The notes: a model not told the origin generated them from the letters alone. Shown: positions 1 to 5,876, counted from the stretch's first letter. The stretch is DNA of 9,546 bases from Cyanobacteria bacterium T3Sed10_344R1 (GCA_003566335.1 PXDR01000572.1:1-9546); one strand, 5' to 3'. Numbers and translations: made by a program.

Positions 1-718
1 CAGGGTTGGCCCAACTGACGTGGATTTGGGCCTGAAAGCCGCTGGGGTAGACCAACTGTGCCCAAACTAGATCAGCAAGCTTAGGCTGGAGCCAACCTAA
101 GCCCTGGGCCTGCACCTTGACCGGGGTTTCCCCCAGCCAATAGTTGAAAATTGCAATGTCGTGGATTGCTAAGTCCCACAGGGCATTGACATCTGGTCGC
201 ACGGGGCCGAGGTTGGTGCGGCTCGCATAGCCGTAGCGCAGTTGCCCTAATTGCTGCTGAACCACCGCTTGCCCCGTGGTGACGGCAGGGTTAAACAAGT
301 AGGTGTGGTCAACCACCAACTGTCGCTGTTGTGCTTTCGCCAACTGGTCGAGGGCTTGGCTGTCAGCCACGGTCAGGGTTAGGGGTTTTTCAGCCAAGAC
401 ATGCAGTCCCTGGCTGAGGGCAGCGTGGATCACGGTGTAGTGACTGCTGGCTGGCGTCGCCACGACTGCCGCCGTGACGCCAGGGGCACTGAGGGCCGCC
501 TGCCAGTCATCCGTGAGTAAAATCTGCGGCGAGAGGTCAAACTGCTGGCGGATGCGCGCTAGTTGGGTGGGGTCTGCGTCTGCGATCGCAACCACCTGAC
601 ACTCCGGCAGCGCCAAAAAGTTCCGCAGTAGGTTTACCCCCCAACGCCCTGCCCCCAGCAGCGCAATCCCCACTGATTGCTTACCTACAGCGTTCTGGCC
701 AGATGCCTCAGTCGTCAT
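1..718 (-). CDS. Gfo/Idh/MocA-family NAD(P)-dependent oxidoreductase, C-terminus beyond window
   Basis: The open frame runs leftwards from an ATG at 718-716 off the window edge, giving 239 codons of a family that usually has about 330-370 residues. The N-terminal Rossmann fold shows LGAGRWG at residues 21-27, followed by an acidic residue after the second strand (ADAD, 46-49). The family signature EKP is at 110-112, where the lysine is the usual catalytic/nicotinamide-contacting residue, and WDLAIHDI at 181-188 carries the conserved His of the second domain. Such enzymes oxidise or reduce sugars, sugar nucleotides, inositols or related carbonyl compounds in the cytoplasm; the substrate cannot be read from sequence. 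The start lies 10 bases after the rnc stop on the same strand, so the two are probably co-transcribed. Only a weak GAG lies in front of the ATG. The family call is firm; the role is unknown. Confidence 0.9.
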   Translation of the reverse strand, partial: MTTEASGQNAVGKQSVGIALLGAGRWGVNLLRNFLALPECQVVAIADADPTQLARIRQQFDLSPQILLTDDWQAALSAPGVTAAVVATPASSHYTVIHAALSQGLHVLAEKPLTLTVADSQALDQLAKAQQRQLVVDHTYLFNPAVTTGQAVVQQQLGQLRYGYASRTNLGPVRPDVNALWDLAIHDIAIFNYWLGETPVKVQAQGLGWLQPKLADLVWAQLVYPSGFQAQIHVSWANP

Positions 719-728
719 AACTCAAGAC

Positions 729-1493
729 TCACGAAAGTTCCTGATGGGCTGCCCCATCTAAATAAGCTTTGAGCGCATAGTAGGCCGTTTCTGCTGCCGC
801 CTGCTCGGCCTGCTTCATTGACCGTCCCACCCCCTGACCCCAGCAGCGTCCTTGAAACCACGCCTCCGCCTGAAATCGAGTGGCACATCCTGGCTCCTGA
901 TTTAGCTCAACCACCTGGTATTCGGGCCGAGTTTGGTAGCGGGCCTGGGTCAGCTCCTGTAGCGCACTCTTGGCATTCTCCTTGAGGGGATTGGCCTGCA
1001 CCGTCAGCGCCAGCTCATGCAGATGGGGCGTCAGCCAAGGGCGAATCAGCTGCAGGTCTTCGGTCATGGTGTAGAACGCCCCCAAAATCGCCTCTAGGGC
1101 ATCTGCCAAAATCGACTGGGTGGCAGTCTTGTCCGCTGCTGCTGCCACCGACAGCCGCAGGTAGTGGCGCAGATTAAACGCTTGGGCCAACGTCGCCAGC
1201 GTTGTATCACTCACCAGCCGCGATCGCACCATAGACAGCTCCCCCACCGTTGCCTGGGGATAGAGCACCATCAAATATTCCGTGGCCGCCAGCCGCAACG
1301 CCGAATCACCCAAAAGCTCTAGGCGCTCGTAGTTCACCTGGGCCGACACCGAGGCATGGGTCAGGGCCATATCCAGCAATTCCCAATCCAGCGGCACGCC
1401 CAAGGCGGTTTCGCCATCTGGATCCATCGGCAGCCCCAACTGCCCCATCAGCAGCATCAACTGCCGCTGTCTTTCCGGTGCAACCCTAGACAC
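729..1493 (-). CDS. rnc: Ribonuclease III
   Basis: A 254-residue protein with the complete RNase III layout. The catalytic domain (about 35-165) has the signature ERLELLGDSAL at 56-66 and a second acidic motif ADALEA at 130-135; E59, D63, D131 and E134 match the Mg-binding residues of the E. coli enzyme. A double-stranded RNA-binding domain covers about 170-243, ending in the Ala-rich helix KQAEQAAAETAYYAL. It cuts double-stranded RNA, including rRNA precursors and antisense duplexes. The start is GTG; the next in-frame ATG codons are at residues 13 and 16. The GTG start is preferred because an N-terminal helix of the type PERQRQL before the catalytic domain is, as I recall, usual in cyanobacterial homologues. 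Cyanobacteria often carry more than one RNase III-like gene. This one is full length with a dsRBD, so it is not the dsRBD-less Mini-III. Confidence 0.95.
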   Translation of the reverse strand: MSRVAPERQRQLMLLMGQLGLPMDPDGETALGVPLDWELLDMALTHASVSAQVNYERLELLGDSALRLAATEYLMVLYPQATVGELSMVRSRLVSDTTLATLAQAFNLRHYLRLSVAAAADKTATQSILADALEAILGAFYTMTEDLQLIRPWLTPHLHELALTVQANPLKENAKSALQELTQARYQTRPEYQVVELNQEPGCATRFQAEAWFQGRCWGQGVGRSMKQAEQAAAETAYYALKAYLDGAAHQELS

Positions 1494-1655
1494 CAGACCC
1501 CGATCCCCCCACTCAAACGCTAATCCGACTCAATCGCAATTCGGCGACACAACCTGCTACCGCCCAACCCGCCGCAGCTCGGCCAAAGGCAACCTGCCCA
1601 GAAACCTGCTCAGCCATCCTCTCGTTCAGCCATTGTCCCGAAACGCCCCAAGGGG
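1494..1655. other. Spacer between rnpB and rnc
   Basis: On the leftward strand this stretch lies between the 3' end of RNase P RNA and the rnc start. The only local structure is CCCC-AA-GGGG at 1646-1655, too short-looped and without a T run, so not a convincing terminator. A short ATG frame here on the minus strand stops before rnc. I see no gene. Confidence 0.5.
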
Positions 1656-2066
1656 TAAGGAAAGAGCCGGACATAAGCCGGGTTCTGTTCTGCGGCGGTG
1701 GGTTGCCCCAAGCCGCCCCAGGGCGGTTATCTATCTGGGACGTCTGTCTCCAGACGCCTCAAGCGGTTCACAAAATCGGGGCCGGTAAAAGATCAACCGT
1801 GGCCCCTCGACCTTGCACCCAACCGGGGTTTACCGAGCCAGCACCTCTCGATGCTGCTGGTGCGCTCTTACCGCACCCTTGCACCCTTACCTGTGGGCCA
1901 GGGCAAGCCCCGAACCCCATCGGCGGTATGTTTCTGTGGCACTCTCCTCACGGTCGCCCGCACTGGGCGTTACCCAGCAAGTCTGATCTTTCGGGTGCCC
2001 GGACTTTCCTCAGGCAGCCAGTCAAACGACTCTTTGCCCGCAACCACCTCGCCGACTCTTTCCTTA
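1656..2066 (-). ncRNA. rnpB: RNase P RNA (bacterial type A)
   Basis: This is the catalytic RNA of RNase P, which removes 5' leaders from tRNA precursors. On the minus strand the 5' part contains the near-universal GAGGAAAGTCCGGGC of P4 (complement of 1997-2011). The 3' part contains ACAGAACCCGGCTTATG (complement of about 1673-1689), which holds the other half of P4 and the conserved 3' segment, and GATAGATAACCGCCC lies between. The ends pair as helix P1: bases 2066-2052 of the 5' end pair with 1656-1670 of the 3' end over about 15 base pairs, with one G-U. This sets the ends and a length of about 411 nt, usual for cyanobacterial type A. Mature ends may differ by a few bases. The open frames that cross this stretch on the other strand are not genes. 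Confidence 0.97.
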
Positions 2067-2116
2067 TGCCCTAGTTTAGGCTACGCCCTAGCCCAGGAAT
2101 AGCATTTGATTAAAAA

Positions 2117-2203
2117 CGGAGAGGGAGGGATTCGAACCCTCGTTAGAGTTACCCCTAAACAGCATTTCCAGTGCTGCGCCTTCAACCACTCGGCCACCTC
2201 TCC
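2117..2203 (-). tRNA. tRNA-Ser, anticodon GGA
   Basis: An 87-nt class II tRNA with a long variable arm. On the minus strand the acceptor stem GGAGAGG (2203-2197) pairs with CCTCTCC, followed by a discriminator G, as usual for serine. The D arm begins TGGCCGAGTGG. The anticodon arm is CAGCA-CTGGAAA-TGCTG, so the anticodon is GGA (codons TCC/TCT). The T arm contains GGTTCGAATCC. The CCA tail is not encoded: a T run follows the discriminator. It lies about 50 bases upstream of rnpB on the same strand, so its precursor could be cut by the RNA made next door. Confidence 0.97.
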
Positions 2204-2208
2204 AGGGG

Positions 2209-2236
2209 ATTCAGTCTTCAGTTGTCTTGACTGAAT
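2209..2236 (-). repeat. Inverted repeat in the tRNA-Ser leader
   Basis: Perfect 8-base arms ATTCAGTC (2209-2216) and GACTGAAT (2229-2236), separated by 12 bases. The repeat ends 5 bases before the tRNA 5' end on the leftward strand. If transcription starts further upstream, it would form a hairpin in the 5' leader of the tRNA precursor. It could instead be a protein-binding site in the divergent spacer. Confidence 0.5.
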
Positions 2237-2492
2237 TCACGTGGGACTGACCGTAACCAGCTCCCTAAGCCGTTCTTGAGACCGGCCAATGGAAGCAGTA
2301 AAAGTCAGTTGATCTCACGATTCGTTATCGTATCAGAAATCTTGACCGCTCTCAGCTTCAGCGGCGGAATTTCTCATTTTTTTCGTGAGAGGATGGACTC
2401 GCCGCAACTGGGAGAACTGATACTCGCCGTTTCCAGCAGCGCTAGACGCTGCCAAGATCTCAAGCTTTTTGCCAAGATGATCCCAGAGCTCA

Positions 2493-2512
2493 GTTAACCC
2501 GGTTGGGTTAAC
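2493..2512. promoter_or_regulatory. Perfect palindrome upstream of the ferredoxin gene, possible operator
   Basis: Arms GTTAACCC (2493-2500) and GGGTTAAC (2505-2512) around GGTT, 44 bases before the ATG at 2557. The symmetry suits binding by a dimeric regulator. A hairpin is also possible, but no T run follows, so it is not a good terminator. The regulator is unknown. Confidence 0.4.
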
Positions 2513-2556
2513 GGCCCAGTCAATTTAGTCGTGTTCGTTGGCCGTCCTTGCCTGCT

Positions 2557-2937
2557 ATGACCTCTCCCCAAGTTCCCTCTCACCAAGTCCGCATCCACTA
2601 CCGTCAGCAGGACACCTTTCACACGGTTCAGGTGCCAGAAGATCGCTACATTCTTCACTCTGCCGAAAATCAAGGGGTTGAGCTGCCCTTTGCCTGTCGG
2701 AATGGAGCCTGCACCACCTGCGCTGTGCGAGTCAAATCGGGGGAGCTATATCAGCCCGAAGCCATGGGTCTCTCTCCAGAACTGCGGCAGCAGGGCTATG
2801 CGCTGCTCTGCGTTAGCTATCCCTGTTCTGATCTAGAAGTAGAAACCCAGGACGAAGACGAGGTCTATGAGCAGCAGTTTGGCCGCTACTTTGGCAAGGG
2901 CAAGGTACGCTTTGGCCTGCCGATTGACGAAGATTAG
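2557..2937 (+). CDS. Plant-type [2Fe-2S] ferredoxin with C-terminal extension (Fed2/FdC2-like)
   Basis: A small soluble electron carrier of 126 residues from the ATG at 2557; a TTG at 2548 would add three residues. The cluster ligands are C47, C52, C55 and C85 (C-x4-C-x2-C-x29-C), in FACRNGACTTC and LLCVSYP, exactly the plant-type spacing. After the domain, a tail of about 25 residues follows (EVYEQQFGRYFGKGKVRFGL and a short acidic end). As I recall, this QFGRYF tail marks the Fed2 (Synechocystis sll1382) and plant FdC2 group. These are low-abundance ferredoxins with altered potential linked to the low-iron response, not the main photosynthetic PetF. No clear ribosome binding site precedes the start. 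In Synechocystis I recall the next gene as the inositol monophosphatase homologue, which matches this locus. The family is certain; the subgroup is fairly likely. Confidence 0.93.
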   Translation: MTSPQVPSHQVRIHYRQQDTFHTVQVPEDRYILHSAENQGVELPFACRNGACTTCAVRVKSGELYQPEAMGLSPELRQQGYALLCVSYPCSDLEVETQDEDEVYEQQFGRYFGKGKVRFGLPIDED

Positions 2938-3502
2938 CCCGCAGATCGGGAAACTGCAATACGGGAAACTGCGATCGCACATCATCCCCCTCCTACCTGC
3001 TGTCCTGCTCATTGGCACCCTCAGCCTAGGCAGTTGCCAAGCGGCTCCCCCTGTGAGCGGTCAGCCGGTTGCGATCGCAACCATTTGGGACGGCCAAACC
3101 TTTGAAGTCCTGCAAGCGGGCACCAGCGGCCTCGCCCCCGTGATTAAACTGGCTGGCATTGAAGTCCCCGACAGCAAACAACAGCCCTGGGGGCCAGCCG
3201 CCCGCCAAGCCTTACGCGACTTGACCCGCGATCGCATCATCACCGCCCGCATTGTCAGCGACCCAAACCCTGACAGCCGCATCCGCTGGGCCTACGTCTG
3301 GGCCGGAGAACAACTGCTCAATCAGGCCATGGTGGCTGCTGGCCATGCCTACATTAACCCCGACTTTGCCCATCCCGACTACGCCGACCTACTCCAACGC
3401 AGTCAAGACCAGGCCCGAGTTATGGGGTACGGAATTTGGAATCCTGACCAGCCACTGCGGCAAACGGCGGCGGACTTTCGGCGGCAGGGGAGGGGGAGTT
3501 AG
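2867..3502 (+). CDS. Thermonuclease (SNase)-like lipoprotein with altered catalytic residues
   Basis: 211 residues from the ATG at 2867. A hydrophobic signal (about 38-54) ends in the lipobox LGSC with C57, so the mature protein is probably a lipid-anchored envelope protein. The SNase-type OB fold follows (about 67-192): WDGQTF, IKLAGIEVPD, PWGPAARQAL, RWAYVWAGEQLLNQAMVAAGHAY and a final GIW. Compared with staphylococcal nuclease, D21 becomes Q77, R35 becomes K94, D40 becomes E99 and E43 becomes D102, while R87 is probably kept as R140, so nuclease activity is doubtful. The 2867 start overlaps the ferredoxin gene by 71 bases. A TTG at 2924 would give a more usual signal peptide with 37 residues before the Cys and a 14-base overlap. 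Translation is likely coupled to the ferredoxin gene in either case. Confidence 0.8.
   Translation: MSSSLAATLARARYALACRLTKISPQIGKLQYGKLRSHIIPLLPAVLLIGTLSLGSCQAAPPVSGQPVAIATIWDGQTFEVLQAGTSGLAPVIKLAGIEVPDSKQQPWGPAARQALRDLTRDRIITARIVSDPNPDSRIRWAYVWAGEQLLNQAMVAAGHAYINPDFAHPDYADLLQRSQDQARVMGYGIWNPDQPLRQTAADFRRQGRGS
2947..2972 (+). repeat. Short direct repeat in the signal-peptide region
   Basis: CGGGAAACTGC occurs at 2947-2957 and again at 2962-2972, a 15-base period that keeps the frame and gives IGKLQ then YGKLR in the lipoprotein N-region. It looks like a small local duplication. Confidence 0.6.
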
Positions 3503-3507
3503 GAGGG

Positions 3508-3543
3508 CTGTTAGCTATTGGCCGTTAGCTGTTGGCTGTTGGC
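3508..3543 (+). repeat. Heptamer tandem array (STRR-like)
   Basis: Five consecutive 7-base units read CTGTTAG, CTATTGG, CCGTTAG, CTGTTGG, CTGTTGG, followed by a final C; the consensus is CTGTTRG. Short tandemly repeated heptamers between genes are a known feature of cyanobacterial genomes. The array begins 6 bases after the lipoprotein stop and ends where the adjacent inverted-repeat element begins. Confidence 0.75.
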
Positions 3544-3691
3544 AGCAATTCTCATTTCATTATGGTTTCTGAGAGAAGATGGCACCGGTCAGGCTGAGCT
3601 CGTCGAAGCCTGTTTCTGCGTCTACAGCATAGGGTTATGGCCTTCGACAAGCTCAGGGCGAACGGCACACTTCCCAAAATGAGAATTGCTG
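3543..3691. mobile_element. MITE-like element with 15-base terminal inverted repeats
   Basis: The ends are perfect inverted repeats: CAGCAATTCTCATTT (3543-3557) and its exact reverse complement at 3677-3691. Inside is a second, imperfect palindrome (3581-3610 against 3639-3668) with the core CTGAGCTYGTCGAAG, separated by 28 bases. I recognise CTTCGACAAGCTCAG as a palindromic motif found between genes in many bacteria. The element is 149 bases, has no coding capacity and could fold into a long hairpin. If the ends are set one base inwards, GGC flanks both sides (3541-3543 and 3691-3693), a possible 3-base target duplication, though this could be chance. No transposase in the window could move it. 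A folded 3' UTR hairpin is the alternative reading. Confidence 0.6.
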
Positions 3692-3742
3692 GCTTGTGGG
3701 CGTTGCCTTGACGGAATGGCGGTGATCCTTGATCTTGGCGGA

Positions 3743-3748
3743 TATAAT
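3743..3748 (+). promoter_or_regulatory. Consensus -10 box (TATAAT) before the inositol monophosphatase-like gene
   Basis: TATAAT begins 23 bases before the ATG at 3766. No good -35 is found at 16-18 bases (CGGTGA at 3720-3725), so the promoter would be activator-dependent or weak. The expected transcript would have a leader of only about 10 bases, in line with the missing ribosome binding site. The promoter lies about 50 bases beyond the MITE-like element. Confidence 0.5.
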
Positions 3749-3765
3749 CCTTTCCCTGCTTTTTT

Positions 3766-4608
3766 ATGGCAACTCCAAGCCCTGATACTCTCCAAACCTT
3801 TCTAGATATCGCCACGGAAGCGGCGCTGTCTGCAGGCGATCTGCTGCAATCTTTCTTTGGCAACTTGGGCGATGACGACATTGCTGAAAAAGGCCGCGCT
3901 GGTGACCTGGTAACGGCTGCCGACAAAGCGGCTGAAGCTGCCGTATTGAAGGTGCTCAATCGGCACCTGCCAGACCACGGCATCCTGGCTGAGGAATCAG
4001 GGTTACAAGGAGACCAGGCCAGCACCTACCAATGGGCCATTGATCCCCTGGACGGCACCACCAACTTTGCCCATCAGTACCCCTTTTCGGCGGTTTCTCT
4101 TGGATTGATGGTTGATGGTGTCCCCAGTTTAGGCGTGATCTTTGACCCGTTCCACAACGAGCTGTTTCGGGCGGCTAAGGGCTTGGGGGCTACCCGCAAC
4201 CGTCGCCCAATTCAGGTGTCAACCCGGACTAAGCTGGCCGACAGCCTACTGGTGACCGGCTTTGCCTACGACCGCCGGGAAACCATTGATAACAACTACG
4301 CCGAATTTTGCCACCTGACTCACCTCACCCAGGGGGTGCGTCGCGGGGGATCCGCCGCGATTGACTTGGCCTATGTGGCCTGCGGTCGTCTGGATGGCTA
4401 TTGGGAGCGGGGCCTGTCCCCTTGGGACCTAGCGGCTGGGGTGGTGCTGGTGGAAGAAGCTGGAGGCCGGGTGACTGCCTATGACCAAACCCCCTTTGAC
4501 CTCACCTCTGGGCGGATTCTCGCCACTAATGGTCATCTCCACGATGCCCTCAGCCACGAGCTGGCTCAGGTGAAGCCGTTGCCCCAGTTTGCTCCTCCGA
4601 CCCATTAG
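3766..4608 (+). CDS. Inositol monophosphatase-family phosphatase
   Basis: A 280-residue protein of normal length for the family of Mg-dependent, Li-sensitive phosphatases. The metal-binding and catalytic motifs are all present: EES at 76-78, WAIDPLDGTTNF at 90-101 (D93, D96, with G97 and T98) and SPWDLAAGVVLVEEAGG at 218-234 (D221). The basic EKGRAGDLVTAAD at 41-53 is the family's N-terminal signature. The product acts in the cytoplasm on inositol-1-phosphate or a related phosphate. Some homologues prefer histidinol phosphate, fructose-1,6-bisphosphate or PAP, and sequence alone does not settle the substrate. A histidinol-phosphatase role is worth keeping in mind because hisZ lies two genes on, but that is inference only. 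The start ATG follows a T run and has no ribosome binding site; TATAAT lies just upstream. I recall the same neighbour relation to an extended ferredoxin in Synechocystis (sll1383). Confidence 0.93.
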   Translation: MATPSPDTLQTFLDIATEAALSAGDLLQSFFGNLGDDDIAEKGRAGDLVTAADKAAEAAVLKVLNRHLPDHGILAEESGLQGDQASTYQWAIDPLDGTTNFAHQYPFSAVSLGLMVDGVPSLGVIFDPFHNELFRAAKGLGATRNRRPIQVSTRTKLADSLLVTGFAYDRRETIDNNYAEFCHLTHLTQGVRRGGSAAIDLAYVACGRLDGYWERGLSPWDLAAGVVLVEEAGGRVTAYDQTPFDLTSGRILATNGHLHDALSHELAQVKPLPQFAPPTH

Positions 4609-4724
4609 CCCCAAGTTGCTCTGACCCGCCTTTCTGAAGCAGATTTAAAGCCCCGGAGAAAGCTTCCTCAGTAGAGGCTCGCCGTAGCCCCAGCCCCAGA
4701 TTGAGCCTGGTGGCAAAATTAAGT

Positions 4725-4755
4725 CAAAATCTTTCCGTGAATTTACGGAATTTTG
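4725..4755 (+). terminator. AT-rich hairpin, possible weak terminator of the phosphatase gene
   Basis: TTCCGT (4733-4738) and ACGGAA (4745-4750) form a stem around GAATTT. Outer bases CAAAAT (4725-4730) can pair with ATTTTG (4750-4755) if a short bulge is allowed. The stem is followed by TTTT only, and GC content is low, so termination would be weak. It could instead be an operator, since the core is almost symmetrical. Confidence 0.25.
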
Positions 4756-4882
4756 TCTTTAGACTAAGAACATTTAGTTAGGGCTATCTCGGAATCAACC
4801 GAGCCTGAGGAGGAGCGTAAATTCTTTATCCCCGCTCGTTCTGGTTCACACCCGTAGATAAACCCTGGCGGTGCGAGTAGAC

Positions 4883-4888
4883 TATAAA
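4883..4888 (+). promoter_or_regulatory. Possible -10 box (TATAAA) before the J-domain protein gene
   Basis: TATAAA lies 67 bases before the ATG at 4950. No -35 match is seen at the proper distance. If it is used, transcription starts near 4895, after the alternative TTG start at 4893, which would favour the ATG at 4950. Confidence 0.3.
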
Positions 4889-4949
4889 AATCTTGCCAGC
4901 CAGGGAAACCCGCGATAATCACCTCTCCCTACTCCCCTCATCAGTATCT

Positions 4950-5876
4950 ATGGACATCGCTCAAGGACTGTTCAAGCTCGACCTCACCGATTACCACGCG
5001 ATTTTGGGCATTTCTTTAGAAGCAGAACCGAAGCAAGTTCGTAAACGCTATCTGAAAATCGCCCGCAAGCTCCACCCTGACAGTCTGTCAGGCGCATCCG
5101 ATACCGAGAAGCAGCAGGCTAGCGAACTGCTCTCCAAAATGGTCAACCCAGCTTACGAAAAGCTGAGTCAGGAGAAAGAGTCTTCGGAATATCAAGTCGT
5201 GCTGCGTATGCAGGGGCAGCAGCTTAGCCGTCAAAATAACCTGGTGCTGGAAACTGAGGCGGCGCAAGCCCTGGCGAAAAGCAACAATGTTGATCACGCC
5301 TACAACACGGCGCTGAAAGCGCTGGTGGATCAGCAGTATGAGTCCCTGGACGACGTGCCGGAAATCATCGGCAAAATCAGTGAGCTGAACGCCGTTTACT
5401 TAATGCGGAAGTCTGGCAGTGCCAGTGGGGGATCTGCGCCCGCAGCGGCCCCGGCGACCGCCGCAACTGCTGGAGCTGCGCCGACGAATGGGGCGGCTCC
5501 AGCGGCTGGGGCGGCGGCACCCCCACCGGCAGCGACCCCCCGACGGCGGAATTTGGCGGAAGGCTATCTCAACCGGGCCAAGGAATTTGAGATGCGGAAA
5601 GATTTTTCCCGGGCGATTCTAGAGCTGCGGGAAGCGGTGAAGTCGTTTCCAACCAATGCAGACTGCCACAGTCATTTGGCCAATGCCTACCTCAAGGCGG
5701 GGCAGTCTACTATGGCCAAGATCCACAGCAATAAGGCTCTAGACCTAGATCCTGAGAACCAGCTCGGAGCCATGGTGAAAAAGAGCGTGGAGCGCAAAAC
5801 TGGGGGCGGTCAAGCTGGCAAAGCTGAAAAATCGAAGGGCGGGCTGTTTGGGCTGTTTGGCGGCAAGAAGAAGTAG
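4950..5876 (+). CDS. J-domain protein with C-terminal TPR region
   Basis: 308 residues from the ATG at 4950; a TTG at 4893 would add 19 residues without family features. Residues about 12-80 form a J domain (DYHAILGI, RKRYLKIARKLHPD) with the intact HPD tripeptide at 42-44, which stimulates the ATPase of Hsp70/DnaK. A helical middle part follows to about 154, then an Ala/Pro/Gly-rich linker (about 155-198). TPR-like helices run from about 202 to 275 (GYLNRAKEFEMRKDFSRAI, HLANAYLKAGQSTMAKIHSN, ALDLDPENQ). The end is basic and glycine-rich, GLFGLFGGKKK. There is no zinc-finger or DnaJ C-terminal domain, so this is a specialised co-chaperone and not DnaJ itself. No membrane segment is seen. I recall a DnaJ-like gene at the matching place in Synechocystis (sll1384). 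The client is unknown. Confidence 0.85.
   Translation: MDIAQGLFKLDLTDYHAILGISLEAEPKQVRKRYLKIARKLHPDSLSGASDTEKQQASELLSKMVNPAYEKLSQEKESSEYQVVLRMQGQQLSRQNNLVLETEAAQALAKSNNVDHAYNTALKALVDQQYESLDDVPEIIGKISELNAVYLMRKSGSASGGSAPAAAPATAATAGAAPTNGAAPAAGAAAPPPAATPRRRNLAEGYLNRAKEFEMRKDFSRAILELREAVKSFPTNADCHSHLANAYLKAGQSTMAKIHSNKALDLDPENQLGAMVKKSVERKTGGGQAGKAEKSKGGLFGLFGGKKK

Larger units (their letters stand above)
2204..2556. other. Divergent spacer between tRNA-Ser and the ferredoxin gene
   Basis: A 353-base stretch without a convincing gene. It must hold promoters for both directions, but I found no clear -35/-10 pair. It contains the tRNA leader repeat (2209-2236), a small hairpin GCAGCG-CTAGA-CGCTGC at 2436-2452, and the palindrome at 2493-2512. 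An open frame at 2276-2497 starts with TTG, has no ribosome binding site and resembles nothing I know, so it is not called. Confidence 0.6.
3503..3765. other. Repeat-rich spacer before the inositol monophosphatase-like gene
   Basis: This non-coding stretch contains, in order, a 7-base tandem array (3508-3543), a MITE-like inverted-repeat element (3543-3691) and a promoter-like TATAAT (3743-3748). Open frames on either strand here are by-products of the inverted repeats. Confidence 0.7.
4609..4949. other. Long leader/spacer before the J-domain protein gene
   Basis: A 341-base stretch between the phosphatase stop and the preferred ATG at 4950. It holds an AT-rich hairpin (4725-4755), a small hairpin CTCGG-AATCAA-CCGAG (4788-4803), a strong purine-rich GAGGAGGAG (4807-4815) with no ordinary start codon after it, and TATAAA (4883-4888). 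I see no recognisable gene. Confidence 0.6.

Noticed and set aside
1646..1655. CCCC-AA-GGGG as an rnpB terminator
   Set aside because: The loop is too short for the full stem and no T run follows on the leftward strand.
1698..2102. Open frames on the plus strand over the RNase P RNA
   Set aside because: The region is a well-supported structured RNA on the other strand. The frames have no protein family features.
2276..2497. 73-residue open frame in the divergent spacer
   Set aside because: TTG start, no ribosome binding site, no recognisable domain, and it overlaps likely regulatory repeats.
3552..4025. 157-residue open frame on the minus strand
   Set aside because: It runs antisense through the phosphatase gene and the MITE-like element. 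Its composition is that of a shadow frame.
4905..4925. GATAATC as part of a Fur box
   Set aside because: Only one short half-site is seen; the symmetrical 19-base pattern is absent.
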